The position numbers and the translations under genes were made by a program. From Rhipicephalus microplus (taxonomy: Eukaryota > Arthropoda > Arachnida > Ixodida > Ixodidae), in the NCBI RefSeq assembly GCF_043290135.1, contig NC_134702.1, positions 196,572,491 through 196,636,490 of the forward strand: a stretch of 64,000 bases of DNA, in the 5' to 3' direction. Positions 46,218-59,143 of the stretch are shown one piece after another. Under the pieces are notes generated by a model. That model was not told the DNA's origin, made no database searches, and was given only the letters and a program-made list of their open reading frames with translations. The number at the start of each line of letters is the position of its first letter. Position 1 is the first letter of the stretch.

Positions 46218-47780
46218 TATCTGCATGTAATCTTTGCATATTATATGCAGATACGAGGCCAATTTATTTTTAGACAATGTAAACTTTTTTGTGCTTTTAT
46301 AACGAGAGCCAGTCTGCACTCGTTTCGCCAACCTATCCTATGTTTAGAAGGAATGCTTTGCGATAACTAAAATGTCATTGGCGACAGTAGTTAAGTAAAA
46401 CTTGTTGACTCTAGAATTATTTGTTTGAGGGCACTTATTTATATTACAAAGGTTTATTGTGTGACCTCTTTTTTATCTATGTTTTTTTCACTAGAATAGC
46501 AAAGGTTGAACAGACTTCGAAACATGCATAATCGAACTTCATTGACGAAGTGCCAATTGATTGCAGAACCTATATTTTTGTCTTTTTTTGGTGGTCGTCG
46601 TCACTGTATATGAAATGTCAATGTTAGCCTCTAGAGCAAACTTTAGCTTTTGCGTTCGTCCACTGGACAGGTATGTGCTACTAGTCTGAAATAAACTCTG
46701 AAATAGTCATGAAATAAAGTCTGAAATAGTCATGGTAGCGCGAATAGGCTGAATAATCTTGTTTTCAGAACACCGCGTAAACCATAACATATTTCGCTAG
46801 AAGAGCGAAGTCACCAAAGGCCGCTTGCACACCACTTCTGCGGCGCAGAAGCAGCACCTTTTTGTTGTCGTCATCTTTTGAGCTCGTGAGGAAGCGGCTG
46901 CTTCGCAGTAGTGAAATGCGTTTGTTTGGCGTACGCATGCAGCAGGTGCATTGCAGCAGGTATGTCAAGTGCTGCTCTTTTGCTTTTTTTTGGCATGCGC
47001 TGCAAACAACACGCTGCCTAAACACAAAACGCTTATGCAATCGCAACTGCTCAGCTTCAGAGTACCTTCTGTAAGTTTAAGCAGTGCAGGCGACACCAGC
47101 GACGCAACTACGCAAAAAGTGGTAATTAAAATACATGCAATGCTTTAGTTAACTCCTCACGTTAGGTATCTTGCTTTATATTGATCATGAATAATATTCG
47201 CATTCGCTTTTGCGCTGATGACCGTCACCGTTCTTGATTACAATGCGAGTGACTGTATGCAAAGAATATACATGAAAGAGATACCTTACAAGCTGCTTAT
47301 AGCGAATGCGTTAGTGCAACGCACTTGCCTGACCTATAGAACAGAGATCGTGTCACAGGTGAAAGAGTTTTACCGACAGGATATTCAAGAAGCAGCAATT
47401 TTTGTGGTACCAATTTTCAGTGACACACGTGGCTTCGCAATATTAGTTAGCCAACGCCCCAACTGGTTCCTTAAAGCAACAAGTCATATTTGGTGCAATA
47501 TCCTTGGTGCACGTGCATGCGCAAATGATTCTACCTGGGCGGTATAACGTATACAACGTCCTGACCAACGCAAGCTCACATAACGGCTAATGTGACATAG
47601 TGACGACTAATCGAACCATTATCTCGGGGTAATGCTATCTTAGGAGCACGGATGCTTGGGCAAGCTGGCATCACATTACGAAATAAACAGTGCGGAAAAC
47701 GAGGACAGGCAAAAAAAGAGAGAGGACACCACGAGAGCTGACTTACGATTGTAATTTATCGAAAAAAGAGGCGAAAGAAG
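46218..47780. other. no gene recognised
   Basis: No supported coding exon. A plus-strand segment near 46910-46970 ends at a donor-like GCAG|GTATGT after ATGCGTTTG but has no other support. A 109-codon frame at 47218-47547 has no recognisable motif. Confidence 0.35.
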
Positions 47781-48056
47781 TAAACCACATTGGGTTGATT
47801 GATTAATTGATTTGTGGGGTTTAACGTCCCAAAACCACAATTTGATTATGAGAGACGCCGTAGTGGAGGGCTCCGGAAATTTCGACCACCTGGGGTTCTT
47901 TAACGTGCGCCCAAATCTGAGCACACGGATCTACAACATTTCCGCCTCCATCGAAAATGCAGCCGCTGCAGCCGGGAATCGAACCCGTGACCTGCGGGTC
48001 AGCAGCCGAGTACCTTAGCCACTAGACCACCACGGCGGGGCTAAACCACATTGGGT
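47781..48056 (-). repeat. Ruka-like SINE with 15-bp target-site duplication
   Basis: The body is 47796-48041, minus strand, with an intact tRNA-like head (plus gggaatcgaacccgtgacc and ccttagccactagaccacc). The 15-bp repeat taaaccacattgggt occurs at 47781-47795 and 48042-48056. Young-looking copy. Confidence 0.92.
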
Positions 48057-48651
48057 GGAGCACGTGCACAATCACTCGTATAGACGGTCACCAAATCCTG
48101 CGAAAGAACACCAACAAATTCCCTGATGTATATCATGAGGCTTCTGCAAAAGATTGAAGTAATTATCCAGAAAATTGAGAGAATGTTAATGGACACTTGC
48201 CTCACCCTATTTTTGAATAGAAAGACTTCGATTATCCTCGAGTAAGTATATCGTTGTATGTAAAAGCGACACAATTGTCTGATAGCCGTGGTTCAAACCC
48301 ACATCAATTGCAATGTAGCGGAAGGTGGGAGTAAGCCGTACCTTTTAGCGAACTGTCGTCCTCTCTAAACCTTTTATACCAGCACCAGGCCGGTCGTCTT
48401 ATATACCACCAGCCACACGCAAATCAATTGTGGTACACAGTCCGCACTATTCAGGGCACAAAGTGCACGCAATGTTTCGCCTTACATCGAGCGCTTTTTA
48501 CACGCTCATCAGTTCTGAAGTGCATCTTCAAAGCAGCACACATAGCTCTTAGCTTATTCCGTGTTCAAAAAAAGCACGTCGACTTCGTGTCGGCTGGTCA
48601 CTTTTTTCAAGCAGTGCAAAAACTCTTGAATATGTGAAAGAAGACCGAGGG

Positions 48652-48915
48652 CCGTTTTTTGGATTGATTGATATCTGGGGTTTAACGTCCCAAAACCACC
48701 ATATGATTATTAGAGACGCAGTAGTGGAGGGCTCCAGAAATTTAGACCACCTGGGGTTCTTTAACGTGCACCCAAATCTGAGCACACGGGCCTACAACAT
48801 TTCCGCCTCCATCGGAAATGCAGCCGCCGCAGCCGGGATTCAATCCCGCGACCTGCGGGTCAGCAGCCGAGTACCTTAGCAACTAGACCACCACGGCGGG
48901 GCGGTTTTTTAGATT
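48652..48915 (-). repeat. Ruka-like SINE, second copy within 1 kb
   Basis: Same orientation and nearly the same sequence as the copy at 47796. Flanked by ccgttttttggattg (48652) and cggttttttagattg (48902), an imperfect 15-bp target duplication with two differences. The head shows one change in the conserved ccttagcaactagacc segment. Confidence 0.9.
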
Positions 48916-49126
48916 GGCTTGTTTACCTGCTTGTCGTTGCTTTGCATATTGTAGGTGAAATTTGGAACGTTCTGAGCAGCGGAAGCACTTCCACAAATTG
49001 GATACCTTCCATTTATCAACTTATCTCCTTATCAACACTATTGCACGAGGTGCTCGCAGGACCTGCTAACAGTGGAATGAATACACCACACCACAATGGC
49101 ATTTCTCACGACTTTGGAATGAAAGA

Positions 49127-49860
49127 GAGATAGAGAGAGAAAACATTTATTGAGTTAAGCTTGTGAGTGAAGGTGGAAGGATCCCTTATTCCAAGAACCC
49201 TGTGGCCTGGACAGCCAGCCGTGCTTGAGCCACGAGTTGACGCTGCTCGACCAGGTCCGGCTGGGAGATGACAGCCTCCCACGCTTCACTGAGGAGTTCT
49301 TTGTCCACATCTAGTGCTGCTTGCAACTTTGGGACGCTTACTTTGCACTGCAGTTGGAGGTGTGCCAGAGTGTCTGCCACATTGCAGTGAAGGCAGATGT
49401 AGCTGTACGACGTCGGCCTCATAAGGTGCAATAGTGATCCGTGGGTAAACGTGTTGCTTTGAAGGTGCCTGTAGACAGTGCATTGGTCTCTTGTGACTTT
49501 TGGATGTGGTGGAAGTATGAAAACGTTCGGGTCGATAATGTTGCAGTATTGCATGATATGTTAGCGGTACGGGTTCACTTGCCTCTGTTTCTGTTGTTGA
49601 GAGGAAGGTGCTTCGGATCTCGTACGGGAATGCCCGGTTGACGCATTCGCGGGCTGCGGTGTGTGCCGCTTGATTTCCCTCGAGACCTTCGGGACCCGCA
49701 ATCCAGACGATGCATGTGTAAGGGGGGGGGGGATCGCCCATGCGTTTTAGTAGGCTAATCGCCAGCGTGGAAACCCTGCCTTTCAGGTAGTTTCGTGGCG
49801 CTGTTTGTGAGTCGGTAAAGACAACGATGGGTATTTACAAGCTCACAAAATTTTGTATCT
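49127..49860 (-). mobile_element. LINE 3' end with RNase H domain
   Basis: The minus strand encodes, in two frames (49286-49741 and 49186-49554), the RNase H-like segment VVFTDSQTA (near 49820), VWIAGPEGLEGNQAAH (near 49680), then a C-terminal tail typical of tick I-type LINEs (PPHPKVTRDQCTVYRHLQSNT). AATAAA (49145-49150 region) and a CT-rich tract follow. The frames are split by a shift near a G10 run (49722-49731) and another near 49550. 5'-truncated. Confidence 0.75.
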
Positions 49861-51160
49861 GGTGTAGGCACTTTTGTATTTGTGTAAAGCAGCATGAATG
49901 AACGAATAGCATGAGAATGTGGAGAAGTGCTTCAGAGGTGTATTCACTACAAAACACGTGTTTCTCAATTTTGTCTAAAGTGCTGTGCTATATATCTGAT
50001 TAAAAACTTTTAAATTGCTTGCAAGATGGTGAATTACTCAAGAGTCTCAAAATGTAAAGAATTACGAAAGAGTATAATTCTCAGTAAAACAGTTTCTTGA
50101 TGTCTCTGCGGGCCAAATAACATGCATAGGCCTTTGTATTCGTTTGTAAAAACACCAAAGACCAAACAGGGTGGCATATTTCGCAAACACCAGGCTAATA
50201 TACACAGTGCAATAGCATACGAACGCGTTAAGACTAAAAAAGGCGTTTCTGCGGCAGATGTTTTTACGATGTTCTCGCACCGGTGATGAAAACCCAACGC
50301 TAATTTTGCCTTGAAATGGTACTCATAAGTAACATCGCTAACGCGTTACTTGGAAGAGAAAAACCGAGCTAAATAAATATCGATGCTGGTAGCTTATCAG
50401 CTAATGCACCACGCTGCTAAGCTCCAGTGTACGGGTTTGAATAAATGGCATGACAGCAACATTTAGTAGGAGGCGAAGTGGAAGAACACTCGTTTACGCA
50501 GTTTGAAAAGAACAACTGCAGGTGGTCAAATGTAGTGCTCGCATGTAACGTAAAAAAATGTTCCTGGGGTTAGAGTGTTCAAGAATACTTTAAACATGTT
50601 AGTATGTGCGTTTGTCTGTGTGTATGTATGTGTGAACATAAACAACTGAAAAAAAAATCAGAGGAGAGAGGAGTTGTACCCACCAAGTACTCCCTTCCTC
50701 CAAGAACTCCCCCTACCTGTGGATTTGGCAGTGGTCCCATATCTCCGAACACAACGTATTTCTAATTGTTGTCGTAGTTTGCCCGCACATCAGAAGTTAT
50801 ATATTGCTATTATTTGCCTTTAGCAGTGCGAGAGTAGCGTCCTTAATAGCATTGCACGGTCGCACGTTAGAAAGAGCGTGCCGGTAAAACCTGTATTCAC
50901 GTACACTGCGCGCACACATCGGGTAGAAGCATGCGCAAAATAAACTGCGATAAAATTGTTAATTTGGAGCTCGGTATGGTCTACCACCCAAGTCCGCATG
51001 GAGGAAAACGAAATTCCAAACGTCATTAACGGTCGGTAGACGTGGTAGGACGACCTTGTAGCTTGCGTCTTCACCAGGAAACGGGGTTGATGATCCTCAT
51101 CTTGTGGCCGATACGCTGTTCCCAACAGAGAGCATTTTCGAACACAACCATGCAGTGCGG
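49861..51160. other. no gene recognised
   Basis: No coding exon or known repeat. ORFs on the minus strand (50034-50297, 50820-51125) lack motifs. Confidence 0.4.
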
Positions 51161-51266
51161 CTTCTTCTTCTTCTTCTTCTTCTTCTTCTTCTTCTTCTTC
51201 TTCTTCTTCTTCTTCTTCTTCTTCTTCTTCTTCTTCTTCTTCTTCTTCTTCTTCTTCTTCTTCTTC
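51161..51266. repeat. (CTT)n microsatellite, pure homopyrimidine tract
   Basis: About 106 bp of uninterrupted CTT on the plus strand (GAA on the minus). A homopurine-homopyrimidine tract of this length can form triplex DNA. Poly-Leu, poly-Phe and poly-Ser frames here are artefacts. Confidence 0.98.
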
Positions 51267-54200
51267 CTACTTCTAGGAAATGTGCTGTTAAACGACCTGC
51301 AAACTTGCGAACTGACCGTTCAATTTCTGTTTTTTTTGTTGCTTACTCCAGATAGACGGGATCTGCACCTGCTACTACGATTGGCACAATTATTAAACGA
51401 AAAAGAGCGCTGCTTGTAATTATTGCCACTGTGATTATGGCAACAGCACTATTTGTTGGTTACAACTCACAACCACGACAAAAAAAAACGAAGTGGACTG
51501 AGAAGCAGGTACAGTTTACCAGTAGTTACTATCAAGTTTATTATATGTTTTTGCACGTACTAAAGGGCGAGATCTGCTCAGACCTAATGAAACTTCTAGG
51601 CTCATTTGATAGATACGCCCGCACAAGTGATTGAGTAATGAGATGTTACTCGCGCAACGAAGAGCGCAGTCGTCCCAGCGCACTGCTGTAGCTCTATCGT
51701 TAGCAACAATTATACAGAACAGCTTGGCCAAAGCGAATACAGTGTGCCGGAAACATTATGCTATCATGTTGGTTCAGTAAGCGTACGAATGGGCAGGTCT
51801 GTGTTCTCGCATAAAAGCCAGAGAAGTGCCGGCGAGATTGACCGGAGGCTATCGGGTAATCAAAACGTAGAATTGCGAGAAGTGCTGGCACCGCGTCGCA
51901 TCAATATTTTTCGCTTCTTGCGCAGGCACTGTACACTATAAAAATTATTCATTTACGTTGAATAATACCACGGCTGTGCTGTATTGTGATTTTTACTCGT
52001 CGAAATGGTGTATTATGAAACCCAGAAGCGCCCAGAACACCTGTACGGTTTTGTTCGGTAGGCCTAACCTTTGGTAGAAATCATGGTGGTAGAACAGAAG
52101 GATGAAAACCAAACTCAATGGGACTCGGCTCGACGTATGCCGAAGGTAGAAGTTTTTGCATTTTAGTGTCACCCGCACTTTTTTAACTTCAAAGCACGGC
52201 TCAAGTACTTTGTTTTGCAAGAATTGCTAGAGTTGCGTTTCAAGCGTGGTGACATGAGCTCACCGCTGTATTCTGGTCTACCATTGAAAGGGGTAATTGC
52301 GAACTGGAGCTTATTTATTTGCTGCAAAATGAGCGGCGAGATAACACATTTATTGTTGCTTTCACAGTGACACTTCTAGTCTTCTAAGCATCAAAACAAA
52401 GCACCACATCGTGCATATCAAACTGATTACACGGGCACAAAATGAACACTTTCACGGCCACATTTTATGCTCCACAATAGTTCAAATAATGCTCAAGGAA
52501 GGGTCTTGAGCGGCGTTGGTTTCTTTCAACCATAAACATATTTCTCAGCGCATTACAGAGTGAAACAGTGCGAATAATTAAGTGATTTCACATACTGCCA
52601 TCTGCTTTTTCATCTTGCCACTATCATTCTCCGAGCTTCCATCACGCCACCGTCATCCACCTTGTTAACCAAGCCATCTACCAAACACGTTTTCAATCGC
52701 CAACTTGCATCAGCCGGCATTTTCCACTGTCGCCATCATTGGCTTACCACTATTTATTTTCCACTCTCGCCTTGATCAGCCCTCATGACCACTACGACTT
52801 CCACTATGTTCAGCATTATTTTACCATATCCGCCAACGATAACCAGCATCCACCAAACCTGAATTTTCAATGGAGCAGCTTGAGACGCCACCAAAATGGT
52901 ATGATGGTACTGCATGTGATACAGAGAATGGTACTATTTCACTTTGAATTCCGGACCAGGTTACGAGTATACAAGAGGAACACCGAACATGTTGAAGCAA
53001 TACTGCACCGCAGCACCATTAGCTAAAGAAACGGAAGCAATACAACAAAACACTTGAATTTTTTGACCTCGTTTCCATAAATGGCTGGGTGCTGCGCAGC
53101 AAATCTGCATAATTTGCGAAGAGAGCGTTCTACCAGAGTAACCAATTGAAAGTCCCTTAAGCCACAGCGGCTTCAAACACGAGAAAGCCGTTTCGTTATC
53201 ATCTTCGTGAATTTCACTACAGGTGCTAGCTTTTCCTCGCCACTTATAAGATCAGAAGCAGCTCTTCGCGAATCACGTGTGTAATGCTACACGTACATGG
53301 GTCCATGAGAACATGTCGGAAGACGTTCTTCTCAGCGCAGGCGTTGGAGCGGTGTCAAGTAGGTCATGCCACAGCTGCGCGTTGACATCACGCGCACCTC
53401 GCACGCTTCCCTAGCAGGTGCTCTCTCCCTCACCCTCAGCACGCTCGTCTCAGCACCCGCAGCAGCTTCTTGGTCCTGCGTGTCTCCAGAAACTTCTGAG
53501 CGTGAACTTCACTGATCACAAGGCCATGATAGTCAAGGCGAAACGCATGCCTGCGGTGGTCTAGCATCCGCGTCTCCACTCTGAAGAAACGATGACTACA
53601 AAGTTTTGCAAAACGCTTTAACGTGTCTTACACAAACCGAAACCCACCTCCTGTGTCTTTAGGTTGCGAACAAACGTTTACTGGAGAAAACGCTACACTG
53701 AGTTTTGCTTCAAACCAGTTCAGCACATTCGTCCACACCTGTTTCTACCAGGTCAACGCCGTGCGCACCCCTATTGCTTCGTATCCCTACGAGTGTCCTT
53801 AGGGAAGATGGTCCATACTTTTTTCTTCAGAACACACCTGACTGCACTTTCCTTCTAATTTTTTCAAGTAAAAAGGGGACGGAGGAAGGTGTTCCGAGCA
53901 TTCCCATACCTTTACTAAGTCGGAGCTGCCACGGAGTTGTACTTAGTGCACGATTATGGCGCTCCCGGTTTCCGATGAAAAAGATGGCTGTGGACCACTC
54001 ATGTTTCAATCCGAAAGCGGAGATCAAGGCTTCGATGAACACCTGTCCGATCAGGAAGAATTCTTGAATTAAAAGATGAAGACTCCAACAACGAGAGATT
54101 AATAATGGATGACGTTTTGGGATCCAGAACGGGAGCCCCACTCAAGGTAAAAGCTAGTCTGCCACCCGCATACGAAAGTTGATTACATCAAGTGCGCAAT

Positions 54201-54975
54201 ACAGGTTAAACAATAACTTTCCTTCCTTCTCTTTTATTGCGAACAAGGCTGCCTTTCAGGGAGCGCAAACATCAGCGCCTTTCTATGCGTTTGTGGTTGT
54301 CGGCGTAATATTTGATAAAAAATTCTGGCACAAAAGCGGGTCATCATATGAAGGGCGTCATCACACCTTTTTCTTGACCTGTACCACCAGGCAGTTAAAC
54401 TAAATAAAGGCAATGTTGTTTATTTTCACCTAAATGATATTATACTATTAGCTTTTATGCTATTAGCTGAAATGCATTTTTAAATTTGAATTCAAGTTCT
54501 TACAGAGCGAAATTACAGGAAGAATAGCTACAATGCCAGACTAGATCTTGGGGTATTTCTTTGCGCTGGTACTTCCATTTATCAAAATGAAGCAACTTGC
54601 CTAAAACGAAGTATTTTTTAAGAGACATTGGAAATATTCTCTATCTCGAAAGGCTTCCAACGGTTCTTTTTGTGGCTCTGAATGCACTACCTAAGTGTTC
54701 TTTTTTTAACAATAAATCGCTTTGCACCGGCTTCCACCAAGAATTCAGAGACGTATTTTAGTTAAGGATAAGACATATATAAAGTGCACGCCACCACATC
54801 AAAAAGAAGCTGTTAAGGAAAATTTTCCTGCTCAGGAATGGAATGTCCGAACCAGTGGCCGTCGAAGATAAGCACCCGGTGAGGAACTGTCTGAGCTATC
54901 GAAGCTTTTTTTTTATTACTGCTGAACTATCGAGACAGATTCAAGGCTCCGGACAAACATCGCCGACTAGCGTTT
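51267..54975. other. no gene recognised
   Basis: About 3.7 kb with no identifiable gene. The plus strand at 52600-52880 is rich in CCA/CAT and poor in G, an imperfect low-complexity stretch. Overlapping frames near 53660-54140 on both strands have no motifs. Confidence 0.4.
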
Positions 54976-55230
54976 CCCGTCGACTTGCGTTCTACATCTT
55001 ATCACCTCCGAGACGGGCGCGCAGGGCGCGCGCGCTTTGTTTTCTAAGATAACTGCAAAATAGCGCCCACGTCTTACGTGTGACGTGACTTGATGTGTTC
55101 GTTCGCCTCCACTGCACGCTCGAGGCACTCTAATGCAGCGCCTCCAGAACACCATTCACCGATTTCCTCGCGCAGAACATCAAATAAACGTTTCGTTCAC
55201 TCTGTCGAGACGCAAGACTATCGTCTTTCG
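54976..55230. repeat. dispersed ~255-bp GC-rich repeat, copy 2
   Basis: Second copy of the repeat at 45962-46217, same orientation, with interspersed substitutions and small indels. Near its right end it carries aaataaacgtttcg, an AATAAA where copy 1 reads aataattg. This is compatible with an LTR-like 3' part, though no retroelement coding sequence adjoins. Confidence 0.85.
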
Positions 55231-55511
55231 ACGACATTTGCCGTGTAACAACCAAATACGGTGCCAATTTTTTTCTGCTTTTCCTTCACCCAGTCTTTAC
55301 ACAACTCGATTCTTACACACAAATTGCTATTTCTCTCCTTAATCGACGAAGCGTTGATGAAGTGCATATCAAGTGCCAAGGTTTATTACAAACTTGGTGA
55401 TGTCATCTTCTCATGGAATGCACGGTATGCTGGGTCCAAGTATATCTTAATAGTTTCTGCTACTGCGATTGTTAACTCTTGCAAGCACAATACGTTATTT
55501 TTTAAGCAAAA

Positions 55512-55690
55512 CAGAGGAGGAGAAGAAATAAGCGTTTATTTTTCGAAACGGTGTAACGGTGTAGGTTCGGTGTCTACCTAAGGTGGTAGGTCTCCTCATG
55601 CCAGGAACCCGCTAGCCTTCGCTGCCTCCTTTGACCTGGCAACGAGATGTCGTTGTTGGTCCAGTTCCTCCAAGGCGAGCTTCGTTTTTT
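55512..55690 (-). mobile_element. short LINE 3'-end fragment
   Basis: The minus strand encodes a C-terminus reading ALEELDQQRHLVARSKEAAKASGFL followed by a stop, then AATAAACGC and a short purine/pyrimidine tail. It is like the end of the LINE at 49127-49860 (which ends ARLAVQATGFLE). Severely 5'-truncated. Confidence 0.6.
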
Positions 55691-55925
55691 AATAAACGGT
55701 GATATGTTTTGCAGAAAATGAATGTATCGCAAGCAACAAAAAGATTGGCAATTTTAACTCACTAGTTATGAGGCAGTCACCTGAGGTGACCTTCATGCTC
55801 TAAGGGTATACAGGCGACTTTCGATGAAAGTACAGCTCATCATTTTCGTAGTTCTTAGCATTACCTACTAATACTACATTCTTTCCGGCCCTGTCAGCAC
55901 ACTAGGAACAGCACATAAGCACATA

Positions 55926-55994
<69 letters not shown>
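55926..55994. repeat. (TA)n microsatellite
   Basis: About 69 bp of TA. Tyr-Ile frames are artefacts. Confidence 0.97.
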
Positions 55995-55997
<3 letters not shown>

Positions 55998-57638
55998 GTC
56001 CACCACCCATCTTGCCCTGAGGATGGTGGCAGCCGGAAGAAAACAAACGTAACATGTAACAATAAAGCCAAAACAAAGTACCGTCATCGATGGTAGATTG
56101 CCAAATGTTTTCAAATATGAGCCATTTAAAATCTGGCACGTAGAGCTCACGTGTTTCAATAGAAAAAAAATGGTTACCTGGGGTGGTCAACGTGTGGGAA
56201 AGAGGTAAATCATGATCATGAGCGTTAGTCATGGCGACGGAGATGTGCCGCCAGGCACCAACGGGGGTGCATCCGCCTTAAACAATACAATATCTGCCGA
56301 AAATCAATTCACGTTGTACAAATTCTCATACTGAAGCACTACTGTGAACACAGTTTTCACTATGGTGTTATACCGATTCATCTGAAAGAAGAATAAGTCA
56401 TGTTTTTTTATTTTATTGTCTATGCTCTCATGGGCCCCAGGTACTGTGGCGAACAGTTGTCTAACAATATATTACCAATTGCAACTATGAACACGACAAG
56501 ATTTTGCATTACGATAGGGTAAGGGGCGCGGTATTTGATGTCAGTGCTTGTATGGGGTAAAATAACAGTACAGCTAATGTTATTGGGGTCTACAAGCCAT
56601 TATTAATGTTTATGTTATAATCAATTTGCGAAGAAGTGTTATCTAGTGGAAAGATACTAGAAGGAAAAAGCGATTTGCAAGCGTCAGGCTAACATATATT
56701 ATTTGCGAGAAGGATCTGGGTCCGGAGTGGCAATGTTGATTGTAAGTTAAGTATTCGCAAACAAGATTAACAAAACATGCACTGGTGTAGTCGCAGTATT
56801 AGGGCGATACATGAGAGGTGTTATGATTATGAATTCAAAGTTGTGAATGAGGCGGAAATAGAAGAAACCTAAATAGTTCAACCATCTCTCAATTTTTCTT
56901 ACTTAATTTAAGCATAATTTCATTGGTACGTCGCGGAATATTGTTAAAAAGGTAAAGATTAGATATCTGAGCATTTTTATGCACAATTAAGTAGGCATTT
57001 AAATTGCGCACTCCAATGGAGCTTGAGAGTTACATGTAGACGAAGAAAACAGCCACTGATAAAATGGTTAAATAAAAGCAATTAAGAGTACATGAAAGCT
57101 CTAGGTATTTTTGTTGTGCAGGACTGCAATTTTTACCCTACTAATATACGCATTTGATTTCATGGGCCACTGGTCGTGCACATAAGTATAGCTTCAGAAC
57201 CGGATTGCGAAATTAAAACGCCATGTATTCTAGGAAACCTGGAGTTAATACAAACGGGAACCCACCCTACAAATAATAACATAGGCCCTAATCCGGCAGA
57301 CGGCAAACATCGAGTGAATGTGTCCATGAATTTGCTATCGCATTGAAATATAATACACGATGGGGGACGCATGGTTTTGCATGCCACAGCCTGTCTACAC
57401 GACTGATAGAGACAACAAGATGTGTGACCTGACAACGTTTGCCTAAATAAATCTATTGATCTCATAACAACGTTTCTGTTTTAGGGTACAACGTTGATAC
57501 TGTGATTTAGAGAGCTGTGTAAGTTCACAATTATTTTGTGTACTTTGGGAAAAGCACACAGAAACGGTTTGCAGACAAGGTGTTCTATCCGCACACTGTG
57601 TTATTGATTGTGATTTAATATTGTTCACTTAACCGCAG
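55995..57638. other. no gene recognised; region upstream of transporter exon
   Basis: AT-rich. Presumably intron or 5' flank of the transporter gene, because the exon at 57639 starts at an acceptor and has no in-frame start codon. I could not identify the upstream exon. Confidence 0.4.
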
Positions 57639-57891
57639 GCTCCTTCAGGTGATTGCGAGCGAGGAGGAGAAACTGCTGATGTGGGTGGTGACTGTGCCGA
57701 CGACGGTGAGCCGTCGGAACTTCGGTTACACTGGCACGTGATCCTAATAGCCGTTCTCATGGACTTCGGTCAGTCGGCGGCATTTCGATCATCGGGATTC
57801 ATCTATGTCGCCCTCATGGATCACTTCGAAGTCGACCACGAGGCTGCATCATGGCCCGTCAGCGTTCTAGGCACAGTCGTCGACGCAGGCG
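57639..57891 (+). CDS. monocarboxylate transporter-like (SLC16, MFS), exon A
   Basis: Part of a membrane transporter of the major facilitator superfamily, probably carrying monocarboxylates or related solutes across the plasma membrane with 12 helices (family knowledge). This exon follows an acceptor (TTAACCGCAG) and ends at donor GTATGT with one base of a split Gly codon. It encodes an acidic, Gly/Asp-rich cytoplasmic N-terminus, helix 1 (WHVILIAVLMDFG, then FRSSGFIYVALMDHF) and the start of helix 2 (ASWPVSVLGTVV), which is highly typical of arthropod MCTs. There is no in-frame ATG before helix 1, and a stop lies upstream of the acceptor, so an earlier exon supplies the start. The usual DGG/W motif before helix 1 is not conserved. 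Confidence 0.88.
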
Positions 57892-58519
57892 GTATGTACT
57901 TCAAATTACTACCGCGCATTAAATCCGTTCTAAAAGAACCTATAGCGCTATTGATACATCCTTACAGCAAAGATGCAGATAAGAAATGTTAAGATCGAAC
58001 TAGGTGGATCACGGAGTAGCCCTAATACATTTCAGGTAAGGTGATGTATAGGTTGTGTAAACGCAAGAAACGTAGTTGTAAATTGGAGGAAGCAAGTAAA
58101 AGGAAAGATAACAAAGGCAGGAATGTTAATCAGTTTCGCACAACCGGCATTCTACCTTGCGAAGAGTGAGAGTTGGGGGAAATAAAAAAAATAGTAAACA
58201 GAGAGAGAAAGAAACCACACACGCGCACGCGCACGCGCATTACGTGACAGCGCAGAGCGGCAGCCTTGTGCTGCATAAAGCACCAGTAAGAGTATACAGG
58301 CATTCGTAAATGTCTGATGGCTTTGTACACAAATAACACACAAACAGAAGCGAACTTGCCAACATGCCAAGGCGTACTAATAACAGAGGTTTGTCATTGA
58401 ACGCCGCTAGAATAGTCGGCCCTCATTGAGTGGCCGCACTTAGGCTAACATCGCGCTCTAGCACTGACTGCACTTGCGCGGCGTGAATGGTGCGGAGTGA
58501 GGAAGAGGAGAGGCTCACA

Positions 58520-58540
58520 CTACGGGAGTGACGTCAGCCC
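58520..58540. promoter_or_regulatory. CRE-like TGACGTCA in CpG-containing stretch
   Basis: The palindrome TGACGTCA (about 58529-58536), a cAMP-response-element consensus, lies in a locally CpG-rich stretch (58400-58580) within transporter intron 1. The block may be a dispersed repeat instead of a regulatory site. Confidence 0.2.
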
Positions 58541-59143
58541 TTTTCTCACTCTTCAGTAAGGTGTACCATATGAGTCAAGCGCGCAAACACCACCTAACAG
58601 CATCCTCATAAATCAAATGAGAACGCATCTTGGACCTTAGGCAGCTTAAATAGCTGGTATATGAGGTTCAAAAATTATTAGGTGCCCGTTACGTCACCGA
58701 GTGCTCAGGTAATAGCCAACCAGGAAACGTCAATTTTCAATGAGCCAAACAATTTGGTAGTTAATGTGTTGTCATCTGCAGAATGCAGTGCCTAATTGTG
58801 TAGTTTGCTGTGGGGTCAGACGGTATAGTGGGCGGAATATGATGAATATACGGAGGAACTATAGTGGGCCACTACCCTAAGCAGAAATTATCACAGACTA
58901 CTGAACTCAGAATTAGACATATATATATATATATAAAAATGACATCGAATGAGAGCAAATAATTGCTACGAGAAAATCCTCACGTGTTTTCACTGAGTCA
59001 ATAATGTTTCATATTTAAATTCAGAAGGCAACACCCACAAAACGGTTAGTGCAGCCGAATGCAATTTGTCAGCAATGCGTTTTTCTGGGAAGAGACCCAA
59101 ATCCTGGTCTGATTCTAGAGCAATTTATTGGACTGGCTACCAC

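Noticed and set aside
51042..51419. 125-codon frame with long poly-Phe and an overlapping poly-Leu frame
   Set aside because: Artefact of the (CTT)n tract.
56010..56090. Segment ccctgaggatggtggcagccggaag resembling a Penelope-type 3' region
   Set aside because: Too short and no RT or GIY-YIG coding sequence adjoining.
55874..56232. Three minus-strand frames with Tyr-Ile runs
   Set aside because: Artefacts of the (TA)n tract; the same applies to 10296-10533 and 11216-11546.
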